From Thermococci archaeon (lineage in GTDB: Archaea; Methanobacteriota_B; Thermococci; Thermococcales; Thermococcaceae), in the NCBI GenBank assembly GCA_003663525.1, contig QMUF01000088.1, positions 1 through 6,489 of the forward strand: a stretch of 6,489 nucleotides of DNA, read 5' to 3'. Both the position numbers and the translations under genes were made by a program. The notes beneath the pieces are model-generated. The model was not told the origin of the DNA. It did not search any database and worked only from the letters and a program-made list of their open reading frames with translations. Shown piece by piece: positions 1 to 5,940 of this stretch (position 1 is the first letter of the stretch; each line of letters begins with the position of its first letter).

Positions 1-289
1 CCTTAATAATATTGTTCTCTTTTTCAATCTCTTCGATGCGCTTTACAATATTATCACTCTTTTTTATAAGCTCATCTATCGCTTTTCCGCTTTTCTTTCT
101 CTTACCTATTTCAATAGCTAGTTTATTACGTTCTCTTCGGAGATTATTGATCTCTCTTAGGTTTTTTCTCCATTTTTTATCTAGCTCAAGGATTTCATCA
201 ATCCATCGGAGTTTCTCAAGCTCTCCACGCTTTATAAGGTCCCCTTTTATGAGATCGGGATTTTCACGAATGAGCTTTATGTCAATCAT
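1..289 (-). CDS. serS: Seryl-tRNA synthetase, N-terminal part (cut by window edge)
   Basis: Class II seryl-tRNA synthetase, which charges tRNA-Ser (and tRNA-Sec where present) with serine in the cytoplasm. Only the first 96 residues lie in the window; the rest runs off the left edge. The visible part opens MIDIKLIRENPDLIK and continues into a long charged helix pair with RWIDEILDLDKKWRK and NNLRRERNKLAIEIGKRKK. This is the typical SerRS antiparallel coiled-coil arm that grips the tRNA long variable arm; the catalytic domain is not visible. The ATG at 287-289 was chosen because AGGTGA lies six bases upstream (296-301). The gene follows moeA on the same strand with a 76-base gap, but has its own TATA box and a T-run between them, so it is probably transcribed separately. 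The family call is firm from the N-terminal signature. Confidence 0.93.
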   Translation of the reverse strand, partial: MIDIKLIRENPDLIKGDLIKRGELEKLRWIDEILELDKKWRKNLREINNLRRERNKLAIEIGKRKKSGKAIDELIKKSDNIVKRIEEIEKENNIIK

Positions 290-295
290 TTCTTT

Positions 296-336
296 TCACC
301 TACCCTAATAACGAGAGAGTTATTTAAAAGTTTATC
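296..336 (-). promoter_or_regulatory. serS promoter and ribosome-binding site
   Basis: On the minus strand, a purine-rich BRE-like stretch and an A/T box (CTTTTAAATA, 321-330) lie about 26 bases before position 300. The AGGTGA ribosome site is at 296-301. The predicted transcript therefore has a leader of only about 11-13 bases that starts at or just before the ribosome site. The position is inferred from the usual archaeal TATA-to-start distance. Confidence 0.6.
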
Positions 337-354
337 CGGGAAAAGGGAGATACC

Positions 355-360
355 AAAAAA
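355..360 (-). terminator. Poly-T terminator after moeA
   Basis: A run of six T on the minus strand begins six bases after the moeA stop codon and precedes the serS promoter. Archaeal RNA polymerase commonly stops at such T-runs without a hairpin. No hairpin is visible here. Confidence 0.4.
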
Positions 361-365
361 TCAAG

Positions 366-1568
366 TTAGAACTTGAAGAGAATTACGTTGACTTCTTCTC
401 CTTCTTCTAAAATTTCAACATTTTCAGGAACTTCCACAAAACCGTCTGCGTTTATGAAACTTGTAATAGCGCCGCTGCCTTTCATTATTGGTATTGCAGT
501 TTCTTCGTTGATTTTAACTGGTAAAAACTGCCTTCTACCCTTGACAGAAAACACTTTGTGGGCAAGCCTTTTCTTTGTGTATCCTATTTTAAACTCACCA
601 CCGAGGAGTTTTCTTATTAAAGGTGCTATTAAAAGCGTAAAATTCGTTAAACAGCTTGTTGGATACCCTGGTAGTCCAAAAATAGCCTTTTCATTTATCA
701 AACCTATTATTGTAGGTTTTCCAGGCTGAATTGCAATCCCATGTATTTTTACTTCTCCCAATTCATCTATTATTGAAGCTGTGAGGTCTCTAGTCCCGCC
801 ACTGGCTCCTCCACTTAGCAGGACTATATCATATTTCAGGCCTTCTAGGATCTTGGTTCTTAGACTCTCTTCATTATCTCTTGCTATTCCGAGAAAATAT
901 GGGTCGCCTCCAAGTTCTTTAATTGCATCATTGAGGGCTCTTCCGTTTATATCATATATCTTCCCAGGTTTTAATTCTTCTCCAGGCAAAATTACCTCAT
1001 TCCCAGTACTGATTATTGCGACCTTAGGTTTTGCAAACACTTTTACCTTTTCAAGACCTACTGCAGACAACAAGGCTGTCTCTTTAAATCCAAGTTTCGT
1101 TCCTTTTTTTAGAAGGAGTTTTCCTTTGGGGATGTCTGTTCCGGCTTTCATGACTCTGGCTTGAGGATAAACCGGTTTGTAAATTAACACTTCATCTCCT
1201 TCCCTATCCACAATCTCGAATTCTATAACCGCGTCTGCTCCTTTGGGAAGAACAGCTCCAGTAGATATGTAAACAGCTTCGCCACTGTTTATCTCTATTT
1301 TGGGCTCTTCGCCGGCATGAACTTCTCCAATGACTTTCAATCGGACTGGGTTACTCTCATTTGCATTCCACGTGTTTTCACTCTTCATGGCATATCCATC
1401 TACAGTGGCTCTATCAAAAGGGGGCACGTTTATTGGAGATGTTACATCTTCCGCTAAAATTCTTCCAAGGGCGTTTTGAAGAGGTATCTCTTCCATTTTT
1501 GCATTTAATGGCAATGAATTTATTATATCCAAGGCCTTTTCCAGAGGAACTACTTTCAAAAATGCCAT
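366..1568 (-). CDS. moeA: Molybdopterin molybdenumtransferase MoeA
   Basis: MoeA inserts the metal into adenylylated pterin in the last step of molybdenum/tungsten cofactor synthesis. In Thermococcales the product is mainly tungstopterin for aldehyde and ferredoxin oxidoreductases (family knowledge). The protein has 400 residues, normal for the family. MoeA N-terminal domains cover about 1-178, with FDRATVDGYA at 51-60 and STGAVLPKGADAVIEFE at 102-118. The MoCF-binding fold covers about 180-323, with STGNE at 187-191, YDING at 205-209, SGGASGGTRD at 252-261, PGKP at 282-285 and GLPGYPTS at 298-305. The C-terminal beta-barrel domain IV covers about 332-400 and includes GSGAITS. No key motif is missing. 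The ATG at 1566-1568 has GGTGG four bases upstream. Archaea often carry two MoeA paralogues; which one this is cannot be told from the sequence. There are no pterin-synthesis neighbours in the window. Confidence 0.95.
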   Translation of the reverse strand: MAFLKVVPLEKALDIINSLPLNAKMEEIPLQNALGRILAEDVTSPINVPPFDRATVDGYAMKSENTWNANESNPVRLKVIGEVHAGEEPKIEINSGEAVYISTGAVLPKGADAVIEFEIVDREGDEVLIYKPVYPQARVMKAGTDIPKGKLLLKKGTKLGFKETALLSAVGLEKVKVFAKPKVAIISTGNEVILPGEELKPGKIYDINGRALNDAIKELGGDPYFLGIARDNEESLRTKILEGLKYDIVLLSGGASGGTRDLTASIIDELGEVKIHGIAIQPGKPTIIGLINEKAIFGLPGYPTSCLTNFTLLIAPLIRKLLGGEFKIGYTKKRLAHKVFSVKGRRQFLPVKINEETAIPIMKGSGAITSFINADGFVEVPENVEILEEGEEVNVILFKF

Positions 1569-1572
1569 CCAA

Positions 1573-1613
1573 CCACCATTGTAAAAAAAGTAGAAGAGGG
1601 TTAATAAAGATTT
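1573..1613 (-). promoter_or_regulatory. moeA promoter and ribosome-binding site
   Basis: On the minus strand, AAATC (1609-1613) and the A/T box TCTTTATTAA (about 1601-1610) place a start near 1579, just before the GGTGG ribosome site at 1573-1577. The box is less perfect than that of the acidic gene upstream. The predicted leader is about 11 bases. Confidence 0.45.
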
Positions 1614-1630
1614 GGAAAGGTGAAAAGGCT

Positions 1631-1660
1631 GACCTCCTCCCCGTCGTGAACGGCGAGGCT
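1631..1660 (-). mobile_element. Solo IS200/IS605-like end hairpin (relic)
   Basis: A GC-rich block with an imperfect stem (1639-1646 against 1651-1658, loop TGAA) and a flanking CTCCTCC stands out from the AT-rich surroundings. Read on the minus strand it gives GCCTCGCCGTTCACGACGG followed by GGAGGAGGTCAG. This resembles the right-end hairpin of TnpB-type IS200/IS605 elements as I remember them from archaea. The stem has an A/G-side mismatch (C1641/A1656) and a G-U pair (T1644/G1653), consistent with decay. No transposase lies next to it. It could instead act as a hairpin behind the acidic gene on the minus strand. The assignment is from pattern memory, not a search. Confidence 0.4.
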
Positions 1661-1662
1661 TT

Positions 1663-1672
1663 AAAAAGAAAA
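1663..1672 (-). terminator. T-rich terminator after the acidic gene
   Basis: The minus strand reads TTTTCTTTTT about 22 bases after the acidic gene stop codon, immediately followed by the GC-rich hairpin at 1631-1660. The T-rich tract alone would suffice for archaeal termination. Confidence 0.4.
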
Positions 1673-1694
1673 TGTAAGTATGGGATGAAGGTGT

Positions 1695-1850
1695 TTACCA
1701 TTCGTCTTCATCTTCCCAGTCTTCATCCTCCCAATCCTCTTCTTCCCAGTCTTCCTCCCAGTCCTCATCAAATTCATCTTCCCACTCTTCCTCTAAGAGT
1801 TCTTCCTCTTCTTCAAAGTCTTCGACTTTCTTTTTCTTTGGAGGTTGCAT
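1695..1850 (-). CDS. Very acidic Trp/Glu/Asp-rich mini-protein, function unknown
   Basis: A 51-residue protein that I do not recognise by function. It has a short basic head (MQPPKKKKVEDF), then only E, D, W, L and F to the end, with tandem units such as DWEEDWEEEDWEDEDWEDED and a terminal W. There is no signal peptide, cysteine or membrane segment. Regularly spaced tryptophans within a polyacidic tail suggest a disordered binding tail, for example for a basic protein or nucleic-acid-binding partner; that is inference. The ATG at 1848-1850 was chosen because GGGGTGA lies five bases upstream (1856-1862). An in-frame ATG at 1878-1880 would add ten residues; it has no ribosome site but lies close to the predicted transcript start, so leaderless use is possible. 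A strong promoter, an ideal ribosome site and a downstream T-tract support a real gene despite its low complexity. Confidence 0.72.
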   Translation of the reverse strand: MQPPKKKKVEDFEEEEELLEEEWEDEFDEDWEEDWEEEDWEDEDWEDEDEW

Positions 1851-1855
1851 GGACC

Positions 1856-1915
1856 TCACCCCTGCCCTACTCTGGGGCATTCTTATTTGAGTATCAAGGG
1901 TTTATAAAGTTTATT
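1856..1915 (-). promoter_or_regulatory. Strong promoter and ribosome site of the acidic mini-protein gene
   Basis: On the minus strand AATAAAC (BRE side, 1909-1915) leads into CTTTATAAA (1901-1909), one of the best TATA boxes in the window. The expected start is near 1878-1880. This leaves a leader of about 28 bases holding GGGGTGA (1856-1862) before the ATG at 1850. The promoter diverges from the plus-strand nuclease-cdc48 operon. Confidence 0.65.
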
Positions 1916-2000
1916 CAAAATTTTTTGTGAATATCTCTGTTTATAGGGAAATTAAATGGTTCTCACACGTTTTTGTACTTTTATCTTTCTGTTGTTTGCG

Positions 2001-2124
2001 AGACCCCTCCCGTAAGGATAGGGGGTAGTGGTCGCGTGAACCGGCCTGTGAGAGTGAGGTTATCAGCAACGGGATGCTGAATGAACTCTCACAAAACCCC
2101 GCCCATAAGGCCGGGGTAGTTCAC
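2001..2124 (+). mobile_element. IS200/IS605-type right-end or omegaRNA-like relic, no transposase
   Basis: A GC-rich island in an AT-rich gap, with three ordered stem-loops. First, ACCCCT (2003-2008) faces AGGGGGT (2020-2026). Second, GTGAGAGT (2048-2055) pairs perfectly with ACTCTCAC (2085-2092), enclosing TCAGCA (2063-2068) and TGCTGA (2075-2080). Third, ACCCCGCC (2096-2103) pairs with GGCCGGGGT (2109-2117) with one bulge, followed by GTTCAC (2119-2124). A GC hairpin followed by a TTCAC-type end is the layout of right ends of TnpB-carrying IS200/IS605 elements, whose end is transcribed as the guide-type RNA (family knowledge). A frame open to the TGA at 2078-2080, reading GRVNRPVRVRLSATGC, may be the fossil tail of tnpB. 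No tnpA or tnpB is present. It may also be a stand-alone structured RNA. The gap from 1916 to 2000 shows nothing else. Confidence 0.52.
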
Positions 2125-2140
2125 ATAGATTTCCCTAATC

Positions 2141-2170
2141 TTTTTAATCATATCTTTCAAATCATTGAAC
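2141..2170 (+). promoter_or_regulatory. Probable leaderless promoter of the nuclease-cdc48 operon
   Basis: An A/T box TTTTTAATCATAT (2141-2153) lies about 25 bases before the ATG at 2171. No GGTGA-like ribosome site is present between them, so the transcript probably starts at or next to the ATG. The box is weak by Thermococcales standards and the call is inferred from spacing. It begins 17 bases after the IS-like relic, so the relic sits just upstream of the operon promoter. Confidence 0.45.
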
Positions 2171-2935
2171 ATGAGAATAGCAATTGTCACTGAAAATGTG
2201 AGGGTCTATTATATGGCCACAAAGGTTTTGCGGGATTATGGGATACCGTTTTACAGTCTTAGACCTAGAGATGAGATTCCTTTTGATGTAGAAGTTGTTT
2301 TGACTAGTGAAGAGGAATATAATGCGATTAACTTTCCGGTTAAGATAGCAGTTGTGAATGAAAATTTTATAGATGCCCTCTTAAGCAAGCTTGAGGGAAG
2401 GGGGAGATTTAAAAACATATACGTAGCTATAGATCCTGGGGAAAGGCCTGGAGTAGCAGTTGTTGCTGATAATAGGGTTATTGAGGTACATCATCTAAAA
2501 AGTCCGAAAGATATTGATGTTATCCTTAACCTGTTGGAGAAATATCCAGGAGCAAAAGTTAAGATAGGGCATGGTGCAAAGCGGTATAGAAGTTTAATGC
2601 TTAAAAATCTCGCAAATATCCTTGGTGAAGATTTCCCAATTTTCTTGGTTGATGAACGTAGGACTACTCCAAAGGTTGGTGGAATTGAGGCATCACAGGT
2701 TCAGGATATTGTGGCATCTATTAACATAGCTTTAAGAGATGGGAGAGAGACCACAATTGGGGAATTGATGCATGTGGGTGAACCCACTAAAGGAGAAATT
2801 GAGTATATAAAAACAAGAAGTCGAGAATTAAGTAATGGTATGATCACTATTTCATCTAGGCTTGCCCGAGAAGTTGCAAAAGGGAATTTGACATTAGAAG
2901 AGGCTATTGAAATTCATAAAAAGAAAAAAAGGTGA
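2171..2935 (+). CDS. Predicted RNase H-fold (RuvC/YqgF-like) nuclease, cdc48-linked
   Basis: A 254-residue protein that I do not know by name. The middle part (about 82-195) looks like a RuvC/YqgF-type RNase H fold. It has [14 protein letters not shown] at 85-98 (D88 on the first strand), [10 protein letters not shown] at 131-140, [10 protein letters not shown] at 158-167 (E162, much like the YqgF DERLTT motif) and [12 protein letters not shown] at 177-188 (D179). D88, E162 and D179 would form the metal-binding acid set. Residues 1-75 ([24 protein letters not shown]) suggest a separate small alpha/beta domain. The lysine-rich tail (about 207-254) looks helical and may bind nucleic acid. The ATG at 2171 is preferred over TTG at 2165 because of the leaderless promoter. 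The stop codon lies inside the cdc48 ribosome site, so the two genes are cotranscribed and translation is coupled. Fold call moderate; substrate and activity unknown. Confidence 0.7.
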   Translation: MRIAIVTENVRVYYMATKVLRDYGIPFYSLRPRDEIPFDVEVVLTSEEEYNAINFPVKIAVVNENFIDALLSKLEGRGRFKNIYVAIDPGERPGVAVVADNRVIEVHHLKSPKDIDVILNLLEKYPGAKVKIGHGAKRYRSLMLKNLANILGEDFPIFLVDERRTTPKVGGIEASQVQDIVASINIALRDGRETTIGELMHVGEPTKGEIEYIKTRSRELSNGMITISSRLAREVAKGNLTLEEAIEIHKKKKR

Positions 2936-2936
2936 T
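2931..2936 (+). promoter_or_regulatory. cdc48 ribosome site overlapping the upstream stop codon
   Basis: GGTGAT lies four bases before the ATG at 2941 and contains the TGA stop of the upstream gene (2933-2935). It decides the cdc48 start: the in-frame GTG at 2932 lies inside this site and is unlikely to be used. The arrangement predicts termination-reinitiation coupling. Confidence 0.75.
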
Positions 2937-2940
2937 AGAA

Positions 2941-5451
2941 ATGATATTTGGGAAGGAAGAGGTAAAAGATGAAATAAAGTTAAGGGTTGCTGAGGCTCTT
3001 AAGCGAGATGTTGGTAGAGGAGTAGTTAGGATCGACAGAAAGTATCAAAGACAACTTGGAATTGAACCTGGTGATATAGTGGAGCTTGAAGGAGAGAGAA
3101 AAACTGCTGCAATAGCTGAAAATGCTCATCCAGATGATAGGGGACTTGATATAATAAGAATGGATGGTTATATAAGGAGAAATGCGGGGGTAAGCATAGG
3201 GGACTACATTACTTTAAGAAAAGCTGAAGTTCAAGAGGCGAGGAAAGTTGTTCTAGCCCCGGCACAGAGAGGAGTATATCTTCAAATTCCTGGTGAACTG
3301 GTTAAGAGGAACCTTCTTGGTAGGCCGGTTGCCAAAGGTGACTTAGTAGTAGCGAGTGGAAGAGAAACGGAGATTTATGCAGGTTCTCCATTTGATGAGC
3401 TCTTCAGGGGTTTCTTTGAAAGTCTGCCATTGGGATTTGGTGAACTAAAGTTTATTGTAGTAAATACTGCTCCCAAGGGTATAGTTCAGATAACGTATAA
3501 TACAGAAATAGAGGTTCTTCCACAGGCGGTAGAAGTTAAAGAAGAGAAAGTTCCTGAAGTTACTTACGAGGACATTGGCGGTCTTAAAGACGCTGTTCAA
3601 AAGATTCGTGAGATGGTGGAACTCCCATTGAAGCATCCGGAGCTTTTTGAGAGGTTGGGAATTGAACCACCTAAGGGTGTTTTGCTTTATGGGCCTCCGG
3701 GTACTGGTAAGACTCTCCTAGCTAAGGCCGTTGCTAATGAGGCTAATGCTCACTTCATTGCAATTAATGGTCCAGAAATCATGAGTAAGTATTATGGAGA
3801 AAGCGAGGAGAGGTTAAGAGACATCTTTAAAGAAGCAGAAGAAAGTGCTCCAAGCATAATCTTTATTGATGAGATCGACGCTATAGCCCCAAAGAGAGAA
3901 GAGGTTACTGGAGAAGTTGAGAAGAGGGTAGTCTCACAGCTCCTTACATTAATGGATGGTTTGAAGACTAGAGGAAAAGTGATTGTAATTGCTGCAACCA
4001 ATCGGCCTGATGCTTTGGATCCTGCCCTTAGAAGGCCGGGTAGGTTTGATAGGGAGATTGAAGTTGGGGTTCCAGACAAGCAGGGAAGGAAAGAGATACT
4101 CCAAATCCACACAAGAGGAATGCCACTTGAGCCGGGGTATGATAGGAGGAGCGTCTTAAGAGTTTTAAACAGCCTTAAGAATAGAGAGGTATTTGACAAG
4201 GAAAGAATTGAAGAGATGATTCAGAAAATCGAGAATGCAAAAGAGGAAAGTGATATCAAGATTACTTTGAAGGAGGATGGGGAGCTATACAAGGAAGTAA
4301 GGGCCAGATTGATAGATAGTATGCTTGAAGAACTTGCAGAGAAGACTCATGGGTTTGTTGGGGCTGATTTGGCAGCATTGGCGAGAGAAGCAGCTATGGT
4401 AGTGTTGAGAAGACTCATTACAGAGGGCAAGGTCAATCCAGAGGAAGAGAAGATACCTCCCGAGGTTCTTCAGGAGCTTAAAGTTACGAAGAATGACTTT
4501 TATGAGGCCTTGAAGATGATAGAGCCATCAGCCCTTAGGGAAGTGCTTATTGAGGTCCCTAACGTTAGATGGGATGATATCGGGGGTCTTGGAAACGTAA
4601 AACAAGAGTTAAAAGAAGCTGTCGAGTGGCCTTTAAAATATCCCAAAGCATTCCAAAGACTTGGGATCACTCCTCCTAAGGGGATACTTCTTTATGGGCC
4701 TCCCGGAACTGGTAAAACTCTCTTAGCCAAGGCTGTAGCGAATGAGAGTGAGGCTAACTTCATTGGTATTAGGGGTCCAGAAGTACTTAGCAAGTGGGTT
4801 GGAGAAAGTGAGAAAAGGATTAGAGAGATCTTCAGAAAAGCAAGACAAGCAGCTCCTACAGTAGTTTTTATTGATGAAGTTGATTCAATAGCTCCTATGA
4901 GGGGAGGTGAAGGTGATAGAGTCACAGATAGACTCATAAATCAGTTGCTGACCGAGATGGATGGCATTGAGGAGAATAGCGGTGTTGTGGTGATTGCTGC
5001 CACGAACAGACCCGACATTCTTGATCCTGCTTTATTGAGACCTGGAAGATTTGATAGGTTGGTCTTAGTTCCGGCTCCAGATGAGAAAGCAAGATTAGAA
5101 ATATTAAAGGTTCATACGAGGAGGGTGCCACTTGCTAGTGATGTAAGCTTACAGGAGCTTGCAAAGAAAACCGAAGGTTATAGTGGGGCCGATTTGGCTG
5201 CATTAGTTAGAGAGGCAGCATTTGTAGCACTTAGAAGAGCAGTTTCGAGAACATCGAGAGATCTTGTAGAAGATCAAGCAGAGGAATTTTTAGAAAAGCT
5301 TAAAGTCTCAAAGAGGGATTTTGAGGACGCGATGAAGAAGGTCAAGCCTAGCATAACGAGGTACATGCTTGATTATTACAAAAGATTTGAAGAAAGCAGG
5401 AAAGGTGTTAAAGGGGAGGAACGCAGAGAGGTTGATTACTTCACACTTTGA
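2941..5451 (+). CDS. cdc48: Cdc48/p97/VCP-type AAA+ ATPase with extended D1 lid
   Basis: A double-ring unfoldase of 836 residues (ATG 2941). It pulls proteins out of complexes and can feed the archaeal 20S proteasome (family knowledge). The N domain covers about 1-190. D1 starts near EVTYEDIGG (206-214), with Walker A GPPGTGKT 251-258, pore loop KYYG, Walker B IIFIDE 306-311 and arginine fingers R365 and R368. D2 starts near VRWDDIGG, with Walker A 586-593, pore loop KWVG, Walker B VVFIDE 641-646 and arginine fingers R700 and R703. Both rings look ATP-competent, and both pore loops are aromatic, as in archaeal VAT and unlike p97 D1. Residues about 397-466 of the D1 lid are around 60 longer than in p97 and are rich in charged helix. 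The C-terminus ends VDYFTL, not a clean HbYX motif. It is the second gene of an operon with the RNase H-like gene, five bases apart. Confidence 0.97.
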   Translation: MIFGKEEVKDEIKLRVAEALKRDVGRGVVRIDRKYQRQLGIEPGDIVELEGERKTAAIAENAHPDDRGLDIIRMDGYIRRNAGVSIGDYITLRKAEVQEARKVVLAPAQRGVYLQIPGELVKRNLLGRPVAKGDLVVASGRETEIYAGSPFDELFRGFFESLPLGFGELKFIVVNTAPKGIVQITYNTEIEVLPQAVEVKEEKVPEVTYEDIGGLKDAVQKIREMVELPLKHPELFERLGIEPPKGVLLYGPPGTGKTLLAKAVANEANAHFIAINGPEIMSKYYGESEERLRDIFKEAEESAPSIIFIDEIDAIAPKREEVTGEVEKRVVSQLLTLMDGLKTRGKVIVIAATNRPDALDPALRRPGRFDREIEVGVPDKQGRKEILQIHTRGMPLEPGYDRRSVLRVLNSLKNREVFDKERIEEMIQKIENAKEESDIKITLKEDGELYKEVRARLIDSMLEELAEKTHGFVGADLAALAREAAMVVLRRLITEGKVNPEEEKIPPEVLQELKVTKNDFYEALKMIEPSALREVLIEVPNVRWDDIGGLGNVKQELKEAVEWPLKYPKAFQRLGITPPKGILLYGPPGTGKTLLAKAVANESEANFIGIRGPEVLSKWVGESEKRIREIFRKARQAAPTVVFIDEVDSIAPMRGGEGDRVTDRLINQLLTEMDGIEENSGVVVIAATNRPDILDPALLRPGRFDRLVLVPAPDEKARLEILKVHTRRVPLASDVSLQELAKKTEGYSGADLAALVREAAFVALRRAVSRTSRDLVEDQAEEFLEKLKVSKRDFEDAMKKVKPSITRYMLDYYKRFEESRKGVKGEERREVDYFTL

Positions 5452-5463
5452 TTTCAATTTTTT
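5452..5463 (+). terminator. T-rich terminator after cdc48
   Basis: TTTCAATTTTTT follows directly on the cdc48 stop codon and precedes a new promoter. It is hairpin-free, as is usual in archaea. Confidence 0.45.
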
Positions 5464-5465
5464 AG

Positions 5466-5518
5466 AAAAGATTTTATATAAAAAAGTTGATTTTCAATAT
5501 AGGTAAAAAGCTGGGGGG
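5466..5518 (+). promoter_or_regulatory. Promoter and ribosome site of the PRC-barrel gene
   Basis: AAAAGA (BRE side) is followed by TTTTATATAA (5472-5481), a near-ideal archaeal TATA box. The start is predicted near 5500-5505, about 20-25 bases before the ATG. The ribosome site GGGGGG (5513-5518) lies six bases before the ATG at 5525; it is G-rich rather than the usual GGTGA. Confidence 0.62.
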
Positions 5519-5524
5519 TATAAA

Positions 5525-5830
5525 ATGGTAAAGGTTAAAGCATCAAAACTTAGGGATATGGAGATTATAACTGATACCGGAATAAGGCTTGGGTGGCTCT
5601 ATGATTTAAGCTTTGATGAAGATACCGGAGAAATTTTAGTGATAGTTGCTGAACCAGATGAGAATTTGGACACAAGTGAATTTGTCACCGATCATGAGGG
5701 TCTTCTTTTGATACCCATGAAGGCTGTTAAGAGCCTTGGGGAGTTCATAGTTGTAGATCACAACAAGCTCGCAGTCAAATCAAAGCTTAGGAGGATTTCG
5801 ATTATTAAGGAAAAACTCCAAGGCTCTTGA
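5525..5830 (+). CDS. PRC-barrel domain protein, candidate CdpB-like division factor
   Basis: A 101-residue single-domain protein. The opening KASKLRDMEIITDTGIRLG, followed by WLYDLSFDEDTGEILVIV, is the archaeal PRC-barrel pattern: a small beta-barrel with the GIRLG turn and a second half from about LLLIPMKAVKSLGEFIVVD. In haloarchaea, single PRC-barrel proteins of this size (CdpB1/CdpB2) join the FtsZ-SepF division machinery. Transfer of that role to this gene is inference from fold and size only. There is no signal peptide or membrane segment. It has its own TATA box and lies 73 bases after cdc48. Other PRC-barrel proteins bind RNA or act as assembly adaptors, so the exact role is open. Confidence 0.85.
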   Translation: MVKVKASKLRDMEIITDTGIRLGWLYDLSFDEDTGEILVIVAEPDENLDTSEFVTDHEGLLLIPMKAVKSLGEFIVVDHNKLAVKSKLRRISIIKEKLQGS

Positions 5831-5882
5831 TTTCTTCTATTCAAATGGTTCATATCTACTCTATTTTTGAACAAGCCTTAAT

Positions 5883-5936
5883 GGGTGGCCATGTGTGAAG
5901 ATTAGGCACTGGGACATCTGGTTTTATTGCCTTTAG
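5883..5936 (+). pseudogene. Likely original start of the membrane gene, out of frame by one base
   Basis: GGGTGG (5883-5888) is a good ribosome site six bases before a GTG at 5895, which reads MKIRHWDIWFYCL and then stops at TAG 5934-5936. Removing one T from the run of four at 5922-5925 continues the reading as MKIRHWDIWF plus IAFSL straight into the ATG-started frame at 5941. This restores a full first membrane helix and a 126-residue protein. The downstream ATG has no ribosome site. The choice between a real mutation, a recoding site and a sequencing error cannot be made here. Confidence 0.5.
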
Positions 5937-5940
5937 TTTA

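Noticed and set aside
12..308. Open frame on the plus strand rich in S, F and L
   Set aside because: It is the antisense shadow of the serS coiled-coil arm; composition mirrors the K/E-rich helix.
1880..1880. Upstream ATG (1878-1880) as start of the acidic gene, giving 61 residues
   Set aside because: There is no ribosome site, while the ATG at 1848-1850 has GGGGTGA at ideal spacing. Leaderless use is not excluded.
1361..1930. Long plus-strand open frame across the moeA start and the acidic gene
   Set aside because: It is open only because the acidic GAA/GAC/TGG repeats read in reverse avoid stops. It has no ribosome site and crosses two minus-strand promoters.
2048..2095. H/ACA guide RNA, because a pocketed hairpin is followed by ACA at 2091-2093
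   Set aside because: The upper stem is only 6 bp, no K-turn is visible in the loop, and the ACA overlaps the lower stem. The downstream GC hairpin plus GTTCAC fits an IS605-type end better.
1640..2124. A CRISPR array or tandem repeat array in the intergenic region
   Set aside because: There are no regularly spaced direct repeats; the hairpins differ in sequence, and the only tandem repetition is within the acidic coding sequence.
2932..2934. GTG start for cdc48, three residues upstream of the ATG
   Set aside because: It lies inside the GGTGAT ribosome site of the ATG at 2941.
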